A stretch of 64,000 nucleotides of DNA from Schistosoma haematobium (GCF_000699445.3 NC_067195.1:58999591-59063590); one strand, 5' to 3'; shown: positions 36,043 to 47,979, counted from the stretch's first letter. Translations and numbers: made by a program. Notes: a model not told the origin generated them from the sequence alone.

Positions 36043-36334
36043 GTTGATATAATGTTCTGGTGAAACACTAGTATATTTTATAATACAAATAGATTTTCAC
36101 TCTATTCACAAATCCAAACAAATATATCATCAACAGAATACTTTTTACAAATGGGTTTGATTTCATTCATATTTCAACAGCAAATAATACAGTAGATCCA
36201 CAGTCAGGAATGCGAAAAAGGTAATGATATCAAACAAAAAATTTAATTCGAAATATAGAAAATAAGACTTAAGTGATGATAGTTTAGGGATTAAAAGATT
36301 AAATATGGATTTTTATATACTAATGTAACTAGCA

Positions 36335-36460
36335 GACATCAAAAGGATGAATAGCAAATGGAAACAACTGGAAAGGATTGCTCATGACAGAGTTGGATGG
36401 AAAGTGCTGGTGGGCGGCCTATGCTCCTCCACGAGGGGTAACAGGCGTAAGTAGTGTAAT
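36335..36460 (+). mobile_element. RTE-like LINE 3' end (lineage 1)
   Basis: About 125 bp of the conserved 3' end (GATGGAAAGTGCTGGTGGGC, CTCCACGAGG) with a short GTAAGTAGTG tail. Confidence 0.75.
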
Positions 36461-36554
36461 TGACTATCTCGTATGTGTTATATCCCGATAAGAATAATGA
36501 ATGGTAATTTTTAGGATCCACTTATGGACCAATACTATGAGTATATTTTTATCG

Positions 36555-36952
36555 TGTAATTGTCATGTAACTAAAGTGTTCATATTTATGTCCCTCTTAT
36601 TATCAGTTTTATTTTGACCTATGAACTATTATTATACGATTTACCATTCTTGATTTATTCCCTGTCTGTTAATCACTACATCCCCCATTCACAGCCACTT
36701 TTGGCGAAATATTGTACAAATGTTATTTTCTATTTTATGGTACGTTGTGGTCTGTTTGATTGGTATATAAACCCCGTACGTTTGAAATAAATTATTCATA
36801 TTGCAGAGGCTGAGAGTGGTGTTCTAGATCTAACTAGCTGGGCTAGGTGGGAAGCAGGACCGATCAGGACTCTAGGCTGCTCGCACATGTTTTACGCGTC
36901 CTTGGTCTGGTCGATAATTCGCTGCTTCTGGTTAGCAGCTTTGGGCATAACA
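36555..36952 (+). repeat. LTR-like repeat, family 2 (copy 2)
   Basis: TGTAAT start, TATA-like GGTATATAAACC, AATAAA signal, CATAACA end; collinear with 10973-11415 and 42715-43148. Confidence 0.6.
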
Positions 36953-37339
36953 GTATGCTACTTATAGTCATTTGTTACTTTTTATTATTCCCATGGGTTT
37001 ACTCAAAAATTTACTGTTAATAATCGTTGATTTAATGAACTGGTACAAGGATTGTTTTGCAGAATGGTATTCATAACATTAAACTAAGATTCTGTTGAGA
37101 CGGAATCGCGAGCACGATCTAACACATGAAGTTGAATTTATTTGCTAGTTGTTACCATACATAATCCCCATAGGCGAAAGCATCCCTGTTTTCATGAATT
37201 CAATTATCAAACCGAAATTTTGACGTATAGAAACCGGAAAAGGTCATTGTAAATGCTGATATTAAAGTATTTCATAATTAGAAAATAGTACGGAAATAAA
37301 AAAATGATTGATGAGCCTTTCTGTTTTGATAAAACTCAC

Positions 37340-37455
37340 TGTAATCATTTGAACTGTAGGGACAGATATGGGAAGCATATTTGGAGTACCATAGTAAGTA
37401 CTATAAGTATTAGAACCATTGGTTGTTGAGTTGGAATATTCCGAATTTTGAACTC
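37340..37455 (-). CDS. DDR: Discoidin domain receptor, last recognisable juxtamembrane exon
   Basis: Acceptor TTTTATATAG, two bases that complete a Gly codon with the previous exon, 38 codons, and donor ACA|GTGAGT (phase 0). The peptide includes NSEYSNSTTNGSNTYSTYYG and TPNMLPISVP. The tyrosine cluster NTYS aligns with the DDR segment GNTYSVP/GNTYAVP, which lies just before the kinase domain in vertebrate receptors. The next exon should therefore start the kinase (glycine loop) and begin in phase 0. No such exon was recognised between here and the left edge, so the gene is partial in this window. Confidence 0.75.
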
Positions 37456-37987
37456 CTATATAAAAGAAGCATAATAACTGTGCATAGATCTTGAGGGTAA
37501 AAGACGTTATAGGTAAGTTTACACAAAATACACGAATAAACATTAAATATATTCTCATTTGTGACTGGTTTCAAGATGAATTATGGACAATCTGTTGGAA
37601 AGAGTTTGACTGGTTGGTTCTAAAAATGTGAAACATTTAATGCCAAGGATAATAAAAATGTCTCACAGCAACGTATACCGACAGAAGTAATAAATCTCAT
37701 TCAGTACACACTTGCTTGTCGATCTAGATGGATCATCACTACTGATAGAACAACATTGATCCTGTTAATAGTTATATGTTTATATACTACTACGTAGTCA
37801 CAAAGTAAGATTAAGGAGCTATTTAATGCTACTTAATGGTTAAGAATTCATTAGCTGTAAACAGTATAACAGAGAAGATATCAATTATCATATAATTATC
37901 TTTAAAAGACCATTATTATTTGGATGATTCAAACAAGCTACATTTTTTTCTATTATTCTGTAATGTTCAACTTTTTTTTCTAATTAC

Positions 37988-38322
37988 TGTAACTAGATGG
38001 TGGGGCCCTTTATTTTGTCGTCATTTAGATTGAACGATTTTGTCGAAAGGGCTCTCCACTTTAGTGGCCCGAGGTCTGACTCCAAGGAGATCGTTATGAT
38101 GACTGTTGTTGAAATATATATGTCGCCTATCCTCGTATATAATCATCGAATTAAATCGCGTTAGTTAATAACGGAATTAAATAAGTCGAATAACGAGAAT
38201 GGACTTGTGAATACATATATTTTGTATATAAAGCGAATGGAATAGAGAGAAGAGAAACGACGCAGAGTGGAGATGGCTGGTAAGCCAACTCCCATTTAAC
38301 CAAGCGTTAATAAATAGTTACA
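37988..38322 (+). repeat. Solo LTR candidate, family 3
   Basis: 335 bp with perfect inverted termini TGTAACT and AGTTACA. TATA-like TGTATATAAAGC lies at about two-thirds of its length and AATAAA near the end. Flanks ATTAC/GTTAC match at 4 of 5. Lies in the DDR intron between the last two recognised exons. Confidence 0.65.
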
Positions 38323-38334
38323 GTTACGCAAAAA

Positions 38335-38525
38335 CAAGTTACAGACATGTGATGAGTAATGGGATAAGAAGTGTACACACACATATGCAACTCATATAAA
38401 AACAGTCAAGATTGATAAGCGAATGAATAAAAAGATCAGAATGTGACTCAAGTAAAATGAGTAGAATGGGCTGTCCGAAAGCTAGAATAAGGTATATAGG
38501 CTTAACATAATAATCGACACTACAA
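38335..38525. repeat. Unclassified dispersed repeat
   Basis: Partner of 1905-2115; follows directly on the solo LTR candidate, so it may be a remnant of that element's interior. Confidence 0.4.
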
Positions 38526-38760
38526 GATGATGCAAAAGAAAGTTTGATTTCAACTTAAATCATAAACTAAGAATTATTTCATTATCCGTCATTTATATAC
38601 AAATTCTTTAGTTTTGACTGGCTATTTGATAAATTTACATAAATTTTTTTCTTCGAAATGTAACTCTCATTTCAGCAATATAACTATAACTCATCTATAT
38701 AACAGATAAGAAATAAACACTAATTATTTCATATAACAACTAGTGTGCTACTATATATCC

Positions 38761-39094
38761 AACTTGATAAGTCTTGTTAATTTGAACGCTTTATTCGGTT
38801 CCTACGCTGCAACCTGAACTCGAGAGAAAAGGCACAAAATAAGAGAAAAACACTTTACTCCAAAGGTTCGTTTTTGTACAGAAAACACGGGTATTTATAG
38901 ATGTTAACACTTGTTAAATCAACATCACATTTTGGCCAATCAGCTAAAAGACATATTATGCTACTGACTAATAGTAGCACGCCACGTTGACATTCTAGAA
39001 AGCTCCATCATGTTCTGATTGGCTAGGACTCTTCGGCTCCTTTAGGGCCTCTGGAGGCTCCGTTGCAGTTCTCGGAAAACCAACTCAACACAAC
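38761..39094 (-). repeat. Solo LTR candidate, family 4, with 5-bp TSD
   Basis: 334 bp, GC-richer than its surroundings. On the minus strand it has CCAATCAG, a TATA-like CTATAAATACC and then AATAAA. It is flanked by TATCC at 38756-38760 and 39095-39099. Terminal bases are not the canonical TG..CA, so exact ends may be off by a few bases. Confidence 0.6.
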
Positions 39095-39099
39095 TATCC

Positions 39100-40735
39100 T
39101 ATTCAAATATAGTTCATTTTGAATTGAGAATGAAATATCTTTAAACCATAATCATAAAATGTATAATTTATTTTAAACTGGAAGAGTATATAACTATCCT
39201 ATAGAACTGTGTATTTTGATCAGTATACTACTTATTATTAAACGAAAGATTGGAGCCATCATTAGTTGTTGTTGTTGTTCTTTTTTATAAAGGAGAAACA
39301 CTCCATTTTAAAGAGTTGGGCGTCAAACATTTCAGTTCAGTTTCTATTTGAATGAGACAAACTATTGTTTTCTTTGTGTGTGAAAAAAAAGAAATTGTTT
39401 TAAACAAAAGCAAAACTATGATTTTATGAATTATAATGTACATTTTTGGGATATTTATTATACTCATTTAGATTGTGTTAGTTTATAACCTTATGATAGA
39501 CATTATCATTGTTAATATAAATCTTTTGTATAGAATATTTAAAATATTCATTGTCAGATGCATCATTTCATGTTAAACTAAAGTTGAATGACTAATAGAT
39601 ATTCATGTATAGATGGGTTATTTCATTTGTATCTATATCAATTACCTAATATTATCTATATATTGTATAAATAATCTACTATTTGGATGGAATTAAAAAT
39701 ATGGATGTAACTCATTTATTATTATATTATAAAATAAACTAGTAACAATATTCAGTTAATAGTTATACACCTACAGGGATGATAATTTTAAATGAATAAT
39801 TATCCAAAAAAGAAAACACAAGAGAACACAAGTGAAGACAAACGAATGTATTTCAATACAAAATTAAAGAATGTCTAAGTAAAATCTCAGAACCATACAG
39901 TAAATACTTCATTTGTAGAATATAAATCAATCGTCTCAAATTTGAGTGTTCCTTAAATTTCACACCAATTATTCACTGTTCTCTTTTTTTTCTCTCTCTC
40001 TTCCTAAACTTCTGCTGTCAGATATTTTACTTTCGACTGATGGTATATACTACTTATATTTGTCGATATCAGTAGAATACACCACAATATCACTAAATTG
40101 CTTTCTAACTATCTCTTTTGTATGAAAATATATCCTCTTATGAAGAACGATGTATATATATATATATATATATATATAATAAAAATAAAGGTGTTTCTAG
40201 CATTTGTTATTAAGTAGGAAACTTGAAACAGATTTCATCATAGATTGAATACAGTTAGATTACCGGTAATATCAAAATGGTATCGTGGAACTTTTCGTTT
40301 CCTTCACCCAGAACCCAGACAATTCACTTAACACGATGAACACAATGATACTTCTTCATAGATTTGGAATTTAACACTTTATAATTTTAATATCAATTAT
40401 ACTTCAACAAGTTCTAGATTTGAAATAATCAGTAGGGGTAATTAGTTTATTTTCTGTTCGGTAATTACTTATGACTAGGTTTTGGAATTTTTTTTATAAA
40501 GCATTGCACTCGTAGGATTCTACGCATTAGTTAGGTTATTTTATGGAGGATCTCGTATACAATGAAAACTATTCTCACTATTCAGTTGTTTTCACTGCTT
40601 GATAAGAATTAACTTCAAAATGTACTTGAAGAAAACTGATGTTAAATGAATGCGACAATGCCTTCTGACATAAATGATCCCATATTTCTTTCCAATATTT
40701 AAACTATATTTCATATGCATTTGAAAAAACACTTA
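39100..40735. other. DDR intron sequence, AT-rich
   Basis: Contains a TA microsatellite (40151-40179); no other feature seen. Confidence 0.5.
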
Positions 40736-40736
40736 C

Positions 40737-41367
40737 CTGAAAAATTTTGAAAATTATTTCTGTTATTCATATTCATTGGATCTACACCTAAATTAGTATC
40801 AAATAAAGGATTAGATATAGAAATAAATTGTCCATTCGAATCTAACCATGTAGTTATATCATTATTTGGAATAGATTTGTTTACATTAGAATTATATGTA
40901 AAAAGTGTGTTATTATTAGTTTTATTTATTGACATGGAATCATGATTGAATTCATTTCTATTATTTAAATGAATTGTTTGTGAGCAAGTTGTTATTGATG
41001 ACACTGTTGTTATTGTTGATGTGATTGTTGTTGTTAAATGTTCCGGTGTTGGAGGTAATGGAAGACTTGGTGGTGGAGGTAAATTCATTGGATTAAATAA
41101 ACGATTATCTCCATTACAATGATTATAAGAAATATTAAGTTGTGATAGATCTATACTAGAATTATTTGATTGAAATTGTTGCATCAATGTATTGTTTACT
41201 GTGTCAACTTTTGCATACGGTTGAGAATCACAATCGGATCCAGGTAGACTTGTATAAATTGAATTATCATGACATGCTTTACGATAATTAATATTATTTA
41301 AAATATTCTCATCGGATCTTAAATATGTTCCATGGAAATGTGGAGTCATAGATCCAGTGGGAATAAA
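40737..41367 (-). CDS. DDR: Discoidin domain receptor, juxtamembrane exon with docking-like motifs
   Basis: The acceptor TCTCTTAAAG begins 210 codons plus one base; the donor is TCAG|GTAAGT. The peptide contains SQPYAKVDTVN, resembling the DDR segment P-Y-A-E-A-D-I-x-N that carries a phospho-acceptor tyrosine. It also has a proline run NLPPPPSLPLPPTPEHL, a possible SH3 ligand, and SISNPLFDTN, an NPxF element comparable to the NPxY adaptor site of vertebrate DDR1. The rest is Asn/Ser/Thr-rich. Phase 0 entry matches the transmembrane exon. The motif readings are inference; the exon itself is well supported by splice sites and a 210-codon open frame. Confidence 0.82.
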
Positions 41368-41785
41368 CTTTAAGAGAAAAGATTATAAATATACATAAAA
41401 CTTATATAATTATTAAAGCATAAATGGTATATTTGGACATTTTTAACATCGGTTTGACCAAACGGTCCATGTCTAGGTGAATGCATAAAATTCTTGATAG
41501 GATGTATGATGTCATATTCACATCCTTTATATGACATTTTTACGCTGAACAAATGGTTACATATGAAAGATCAAAGAAAGTAATCATTGAAATTACTGAT
41601 TCATTTTATCTAGCAAAATTTACTAGTCTTTATTGATTCATCTTCGTAATAATTTACATTACATTTTCATATATCTATATCAAATTTTACTAATATCTAC
41701 CATAGATGATCTATATGAAATATAAACCTAAAGAATTTAACCTGAGACATTCATTCCTTGAATACTAAAAAGCTTCATAATAATT

Positions 41786-42240
41786 ATAAGCAGAGATGGA
41801 TAGTGGTTAGCAATGGAATCCAGGACGCGCATTTCGTACCTGCATCTCAGAGTTGTTGTTTACTCTGAGACTCGAACTCAGTACCATTCACTTCAAATAT
41901 CATCGCGTTATCCACTTAGCTACTGAGTCCTGACAGCCACTTGCTTGTGCAACGGGGTGAAGTTTCATTCACTTGGTATTGTTTCACTTGAATCTTCCCA
42001 TTGATGTTTAGGACTGAAATTGATCAGTCTGTTATTGGCATATGTGCATACTGTGCGTATTGCCTTAATTTACAAGCATTATAGGCAGAGATGGATAGTG
42101 GCTAGCAGTGGGATCCTTGCAAATTAAGGCAATATCGAGGCAATACGCACAGTATGCACATATACCAATAACAGAGTGATCAATTTCAGTCCTAAACATC
42201 AATGGGAAGATTCAAGTAAAACAATACCAATTGAATTAAA
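41786..42240. mobile_element. Sm-alpha SINE, multimeric inverted composite with 13-bp TSD
   Basis: Flanked by CTTCATAATAATT at 41773-41785 and 42241-42253. The minus arm (41786-42116) passes the same sequence twice (ATAAGCAGAG at 41786, ATAGGCAGAG at 42081), so it is longer than a unit. Its sense 5' end, GGATCC at 42116, is two bases past the ribozyme cut. The plus arm (42117-42240) runs to GAATTAAA. The ribozyme itself carries a deletion. Confidence 0.9.
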
Positions 42241-42504
42241 CTTCATAATAATTGTTTTGATCATTTCTTGAAAATACAAATGAAATATTCCAACGTGCTT
42301 AGAGATATCCAACTGCTTTAATCTTTTATTATTTATTCATTATATACAATCAAATCTATATCTTGAATGAAAAATACTTTTTAAATCACTACTGTACAGG
42401 CGATTTATATTTAGAAGCTAGTTGATCATTTTGAACAGTAATAAAAAAAGATAATACTGTATAAAGTTTAATGATCATTGTTATATCCTAGTGAAGATTA
42501 AATT

Positions 42505-42626
42505 AACTTCGCCTGGAGCTCCGCTGGGGATACTGCCGGTTCCAAACCCGGATAAAAGAGGATGGCTGGGCATGGGGTAAGCAACCCTATCCCGTAGCAA
42601 ACTAACTCGCTAAAAATGCGCTAACC
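42505..42626 (+). mobile_element. RTE-like 5'-leader-only insertion, 122 bp
   Basis: Starts AACTTCGCCTGGAGC, the same 5' end as the copies at 15336 and 21356, and stops after CGCTAACC, still in the leader. Flanks 42490-42504 and 42627-42641 match at 14 of 15 (AGTGAAGATTAAATT). Second case of an insertion made only of the leader. Confidence 0.8.
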
Positions 42627-42671
42627 AGTGAACATTAAATTCTCGGTAAACTCTGAGAACTATTAATGGAA

Positions 42672-42674
<3 letters not shown>

Positions 42675-42706
<32 letters not shown>
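42675..42706. repeat. (TA)n microsatellite
   Basis: About 32 bp of TA directly before an LTR-like repeat. Confidence 0.9.
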
Positions 42707-42708
<2 letters not shown>

Positions 42709-42714
42709 CTATCG

Positions 42715-43148
42715 TATAACTGTTCAGTAGCTAGATTGTGTATATCTATATTCCTTTTATTATAAGCTTCATCTTGACCTATAGATCATTATTATACGAT
42801 TTACTGTCCTTAAGTTATATTCAGTTTATTGATAACAGTCTCCCATGTTCACAGCCACTTTTTGGCATGATCTTGTATAAATGTTATTTCCTATTTTATG
42901 GCGTGATGCAGTCTGTTTGGCTGGTATATAAAGCCAGTATGTTTGGAATAAATGATTTGCATGGTGGAAGCTGCTATTGGTGTTCTGGACTCAACTGGAC
43001 AGGCTAGGTGAACAAAGGATAAATAAGGACGCTAGGCTGCTCATACCAGACGAACGTCATTGGCTTAGCACAGTACTGTGATTGAATAAGTCGTATTTAC
43101 ATTGGCAAATAATTCACGTGATAACTAGCCGGGTTTAAAGTCACAACA
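42715..43148 (+). repeat. LTR-like repeat, family 2 (copy 3)
   Basis: Collinear with the copies at 10973 and 36555; TATA-like GGTATATAAAGCC and AATAAA present; ends CACAACA. Confidence 0.6.
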
Positions 43149-43254
43149 ATCATTATACTTAATTTATATATTGTTTCACTAGCGAGTGTTTTATAAAAAA
43201 GTTTAAATAAGATAAAATGATCATAAAACACATTTTATAGTAAGTGAAACTTAC

Positions 43255-44018
43255 ATTTTGGGTCATAAGTGATACAACTGGTAGTGAATCTTTCAGATCA
43301 AATGATTTTGCACTGGGAATGCTAGTTGTTATTAAATTAGCACTACGTTCGTTCGATAATGAACCAAATAGATTATTTGAATTAATATGTGCAGGATAAT
43401 TATGATGATTATTATTATCTAGTCCAACTGGTTGAAATGGTTGATGTAATGAATTTGTAGTTAAATTAATACTAATTGGTGCTATTCCATTACTTGTTAA
43501 ATATTGAAATCCACCTAAATAAGCCGTTGTACTAGGTAGTCTTATAGTTGATTCTTGACATCTTTGAGGATGTTGAAATTGATATTGTATATCTCCGATT
43601 GTATCATTTGTTGTTGTAACTACTACATTATTCATAAGATTATTTATTTTTAATTGTTCTGTTAATAATGATACATTTTGAGCATTTGTTTTATTATTTA
43701 CACTTGGATTTGAATCAAACTGTGTAGAATCACTAAATCGTTTATTTTTTCTATTAAATTTATGACGAAATGGTACATGTAAACGTTCACGTCCCCAAAC
43801 ACAAAATAAACAGAATAAACCGAAACATATTAATATTACTAAAAGACTACAAATTACTGCAAGTACGTAAGTTGTTGTTTGTCCCAATGGATTATTTAAT
43901 GTTGAAGAGTGTTCATTTAGTAAATATGGAAGACTTGTAGATGTTAATCGAAATTCTTGATGATTTGATTCATTAGGATCATTTCTTTCAGGTTGAAATT
44001 TTAAATGAGGCATTCTTA
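43255..44018 (-). CDS. DDR: Discoidin domain receptor, transmembrane and inner juxtamembrane exon
   Basis: A 764-bp exon (acceptor ATTTTATAG, donor AAT|GTAAGT, phase 0). About 54 residues of extracellular stalk precede a hydrophobic run from TYVLAVICSLLVILICFG to LFCLFCVW, a single transmembrane helix with cysteines near the inner leaflet. Next comes a basic stop-transfer stretch (RHKFNRKNKR). The remaining roughly 160 residues are a low-complexity cytoplasmic juxtamembrane region rich in Asn, Ser and Thr. DDRs have unusually long juxtamembrane regions, so this fits, although sequence conservation is weak here. The intron that separates it from the ectodomain exon is about 8.4 kb. Confidence 0.85.
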
Positions 44019-44211
44019 CTATAAAATGTTCAATAAAATGGAAAAAAAAGTACACTAAAATAGGAATTGTATATGTTTATAAAAGCTAAAATTGTGAATA
44101 AGCTAATAAACTGTAATGACTAATCAATTCCACCATACAACTTCACTGTGCTTTTTTATTACTTATGAGAACGTTGTACTCATGAACAATTAACTTTATT
44201 AAGAACAATTA

Positions 44212-44603
44212 ATTTAATAGTTCAATTCATGAGTTTATTAAAGCTAGACCACCATGGAAAACCTAGAAGCACTGGATGGCCGTTTTGTCCCAGTATAGGA
44301 CTCCGAAGCAGTGACCATCTACGATCCCGCCTCGCAGGATTCGAATACATGTCCTATCGATCTCATACACGAACGCTTAACCTCTAGACCACTGAACCGG
44401 GATCTAATGGTGTTAATGTCTAACTTCAACCAATCCACGAAATCGTGCCACCGTCTACCATTGTCTTTAATGAGTTACTATCTCACATAAGACCCGGTTA
44501 AACGGCCGTCCAGTGCTTCCAGGTTTTCTATGATGGTCTAGCTTTAAATGACTCATGATTTTAATCATTAAATTACTACAATCTCCATAAAACCCCTTCC
44601 TAA
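44212..44603. mobile_element. SINE-A inverted composite with 12-bp TSD
   Basis: Flanked by TAAGAACAATTA at 44200-44211 and 44604-44615. The minus arm (to about 44493) has tail, decayed ribozyme, tRNA-like head and leader. The plus arm starts inside the ribozyme (AAACGGCCGTCC) and carries the tail to CCCCTTCC. Confidence 0.88.
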
Positions 44604-45881
44604 TAAGAACAATTACTTATGATTATTTACATTAAATTTATCATTGGATGGATAACAAGCTTAATAATATGTTTTTTAAGTTGTTTAAATGGATAAAACA
44701 GTCAGTATATGATAATTAATAGATCGACTTTCACACAACAATTCCATACTCTAGAATAAACTATAAAACGATCAAGTTAGGTATAAATAATGTTAATCAA
44801 AAAAGCATGTTATTACAGCTTCACAAAAAGAAAGAAATATGAGGTTATAATTCATTCACTTTATATTTAGTTTGTTTGATTCACTGAATCAAGTAACCAA
44901 AAGAAACAAGCGATTTAACAGTCATCAACTGATTACAACTTTTAATTAGCTAAATAAAATACAAATTGAAGCTTTTATTCGCAAACAGACCAAGTTGTAC
45001 ATCTTTTGTCGAAATAGTAGTTTCCAAAGTTATTCATTTAATTTCTCTGAATGAGTGATAAATGATACTTATTTTATTATTAGATGATGTAAGGTTTAGG
45101 CTTTCCTATCAGAAAGCTAATATCTTTTGAACCTGATTTTCTAGTTGAGAATATTTGTTTGAATACAATTGCTTACAATGCACTGCTTGTACATTCTGAA
45201 ACCAATAAATGAGTATTAATGAGCTTAGACGAGATGTGCTAAGCACAGATTGTTGTGGATTAAGACTGTAATTACCTGAGGCAGTTATGGTATTCATTAT
45301 ATATCTCAATTTAGAAGTATCTATCACAAAAATGGATTGAAAATAAAGTCTAGGAATTAGACAACTACGGTGTGAAATCTGATTATGTAATTCATAATTG
45401 TTGACATGAGTCTTTTTAATTAAAATTCTTAATATTACTTTGTATTATGAGTACTGTTAGTAACCTTTACTATATATATTAAACAACATTGTTTATTTAT
45501 ACATAAATAAATATATTTATTACCATGGGTTATGATTCGCTATCTTTGCTTTCAATCTTATTGACTTTTTCTGTTACTATACTCATATGAGGTTTAAAAA
45601 AGTGTAGGTGTATATCGTATTTTGTTTATAACTGATTAAATAACACAAAATGAAAAGATATTATATTGTTTATCGTTTTAAGAAGAAGAAAAAATCTTTC
45701 CACTTTGTCTAGATATTAACATAACAAAACATACTGTCCAATCGTTAATTTTAACTAAACAAAAAAGCTATATTATCCATTTGTAAATATCATAAAATCA
45801 CTAAGACCTATTTATAGATAGAAATTGGATAGTTCAAATCATTGAATACTAAAAATATATTCTAAACTTATCATTACTTCA

Positions 45882-46101
45882 TAAGAACTTTCGTCCAAAT
45901 TTGAACGAATAGTTTCACAATATTTGTACGCTGAGTTCATGTGAGACATTAAAGAGAAAGAATGTATTTGTAAAATCTCAACGAAAGAATTTGAAATAAA
46001 TCCAACGTTAGTGGACCAAATTTCCAGGTGAAACGTTGGATTTACTTCCAATTCTTTCAACGAGATTTTACAAACATGTTCTTCCTCTTTAGTGTCTTAT
46101 A
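45882..46101 (-). mobile_element. Foldback retroposon-like element, copy 1
   Basis: A tail of about 70 bp (45882-45950) followed by a palindrome of about 150 bp whose arms pair around a 20-base loop. Flanked by ATTACTTCA at 45873-45881 and 46102-46110. Copy 2, in the opposite orientation, is near 59838. Confidence 0.75.
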
Positions 46102-46111
46102 ATTACTTCAA

Positions 46112-46950
46112 TTACTTTTAACTAACATATTGAAAAGTTCCACTTACATCTTCCATACCTTATTTTATTTCAAAAAAAGAAAATTAATAGAAAAAAAAAC
46201 TATTGTTAAGCATCATAAATGAATCAGTAACTGAATAGAAGAACTAAATTATTGACTTTTTTTTTCTCTCTTAACAACACAAATTTAAAAAAAAAGAAAT
46301 TGGACAGTGAAAAAAGGAAAACAGAATAGAATTACTCATAAAGATCTTATCAAATTTTTTTTGAAAATTAGAAAAACATAAAATATGTAGAAAAGAAAAC
46401 AAGAGGCAAAGAGATTCAACTTGTTTATTATTATTATTGCTACTGTTTCTACACTTTTTATTTTAGTTTTACCTACTTACTTTATTTATAAACTACTTGA
46501 TTCAAGAAAAGAGCATAGGCCTACAGAAATAACAGTAGAATGAACCGTTTCTCTTTAAATTTAGTTATCAAAAACATCGAATAAACCGCTAGAGCTTTTG
46601 TTTTACTTTGCAGTATTTATTTAAGCAAGAAAAAAAATAAGCGAACGGGACTCAATTCGTTATATTTACATTTATACGTATGTATGTATGTATTTATGTT
46701 AAGTTAGTGATAATCGTATGATGTTAATCTCAATGTTTTATTGTTGTTTAAGGGTTAGTGTAAAAATCAGTGAAAATAATTTGTGATATTTACATAGATG
46801 GGAAAACTATTTTAGTTTATTGTAGACGAAAAAAAACAAACGTAGAGATGAAATAATTGTTTATTTACTATTTAATTTTAGTTGACTTCATGTTTAACAA
46901 TTACTCACATATCCTACTCCTAAATTATTTAATAGTAAATAATTAAAATA
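46112..46950. other. DDR intron sequence, AT-rich
   Basis: Poly-A/poly-T rich; nothing else recognised. Confidence 0.5.
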
Positions 46951-46954
46951 ATTG

Positions 46955-47205
46955 GTTAAAGTTAGATATGAATACCATGAGATGTCAGTTCAGTAGTCTA
47001 GAGGTCAAGTGTTCGCGCTCAAGACCGATAGGTCTTAGGTTTGGATTTAGCGGGGTAGGATCGTGGATGTTCACTGCTGAGGAGTCCCATATTAGGACGA
47101 AACAAATGTCCAGTGCTTCCAGGTTTTCAACAGTGGTCTAACATTAATTGGTTCATGATTTCAATCAAAAACTTAATGATCTCCACAACTCCTATATTGA
47201 TAAAT
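46955..47205 (+). mobile_element. SINE-A copy with ribozyme
   Basis: Part of leader, box A TAGTCTAGAGG, mutated box B (GTTTGGATTT), ribozyme 47071-47116, tail. Confidence 0.85.
47071..47116 (+). ncRNA. Hammerhead ribozyme (SINE-A) with altered but paired stem III
   Basis: Core CUGAGGAG and GAAA intact. Stem III reads ACA-AA-UGU instead of the usual ACG-GC-CGU, keeping all three pairs. Stem I has five of six pairs. Confidence 0.8.
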
Positions 47206-47905
47206 AGCAATTAAATAGATTTTCACTTTTTCTTTAAGAAATTCAATGATGTGTACAATCGACAAACTCGTAAGGTAAGATTACTCATGGACAATATTTG
47301 ATTGTGATCGTGTTACATCACAAATATATTATAGATAACTGATCTGAAACGTTTCGTAATCTTGAAACAATGACATACAGGTTACATGAAGTGACAAGCT
47401 TTACCATTCATGATTATCAGTCATTTTATTTTGAATGAAACATACAAAATACATGAATTCTTTCCAATCAACTATTAATTACCAGTAGTTTTATATGAAG
47501 CGTAATATAAATAGTCACTGCATTCCCACTGATTTTGTACAACATAGTTATTATCAGTGAAACAAATAATGAATGTTTCCAAAGCTGTCACTACATTAGA
47601 TTTCATAATAACTCATAATTTGTTTTCGTAATCAGTTGTAAGTAAGACATGTTTTATGCTAAATCAATACAAATACTTCAGAAGTTATTCTATATTCGTT
47701 TACTTCGATTTAATGACTATCGTTAACATCTAATTATTGAGGTTTATTAAATAGACATTTAGTCACACATTACTAGCTGAAGTAATAATTTTCAAGTGAG
47801 AAGTATGAATGTTTCAGGGAAAGACAAAGAGAGAGAGTTTTTTATGAGAATAGGTACAGTGAAAACAAGTTCTGTTATCAGATGAAAACAATTTTATCAC
47901 GAAAT

Positions 47906-47908
<3 letters not shown>

Positions 47909-47952
<44 letters not shown>
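47909..47952. repeat. (AT)n microsatellite
   Basis: About 44 bp of AT. Confidence 0.9.
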
Positions 47953-47955
<3 letters not shown>

Positions 47956-47979
47956 ACGTCTTGTTAAATCTATATTTAA

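Noticed and set aside
36169..36222. Possible plus-strand mini-exon (TTTCAACAG acceptor, AAAAAG|GTAATG donor)
   Set aside because: No neighbouring exons and no family match; splice-like signals of this quality occur by chance.
41370..41552. Minus-strand frame with SYKGCEYDIIHPIK and RHGPFGQTD, between two DDR exons
   Set aside because: The only acceptor gives the wrong phase and there is no donor; the flanking exons already join in phase 0.
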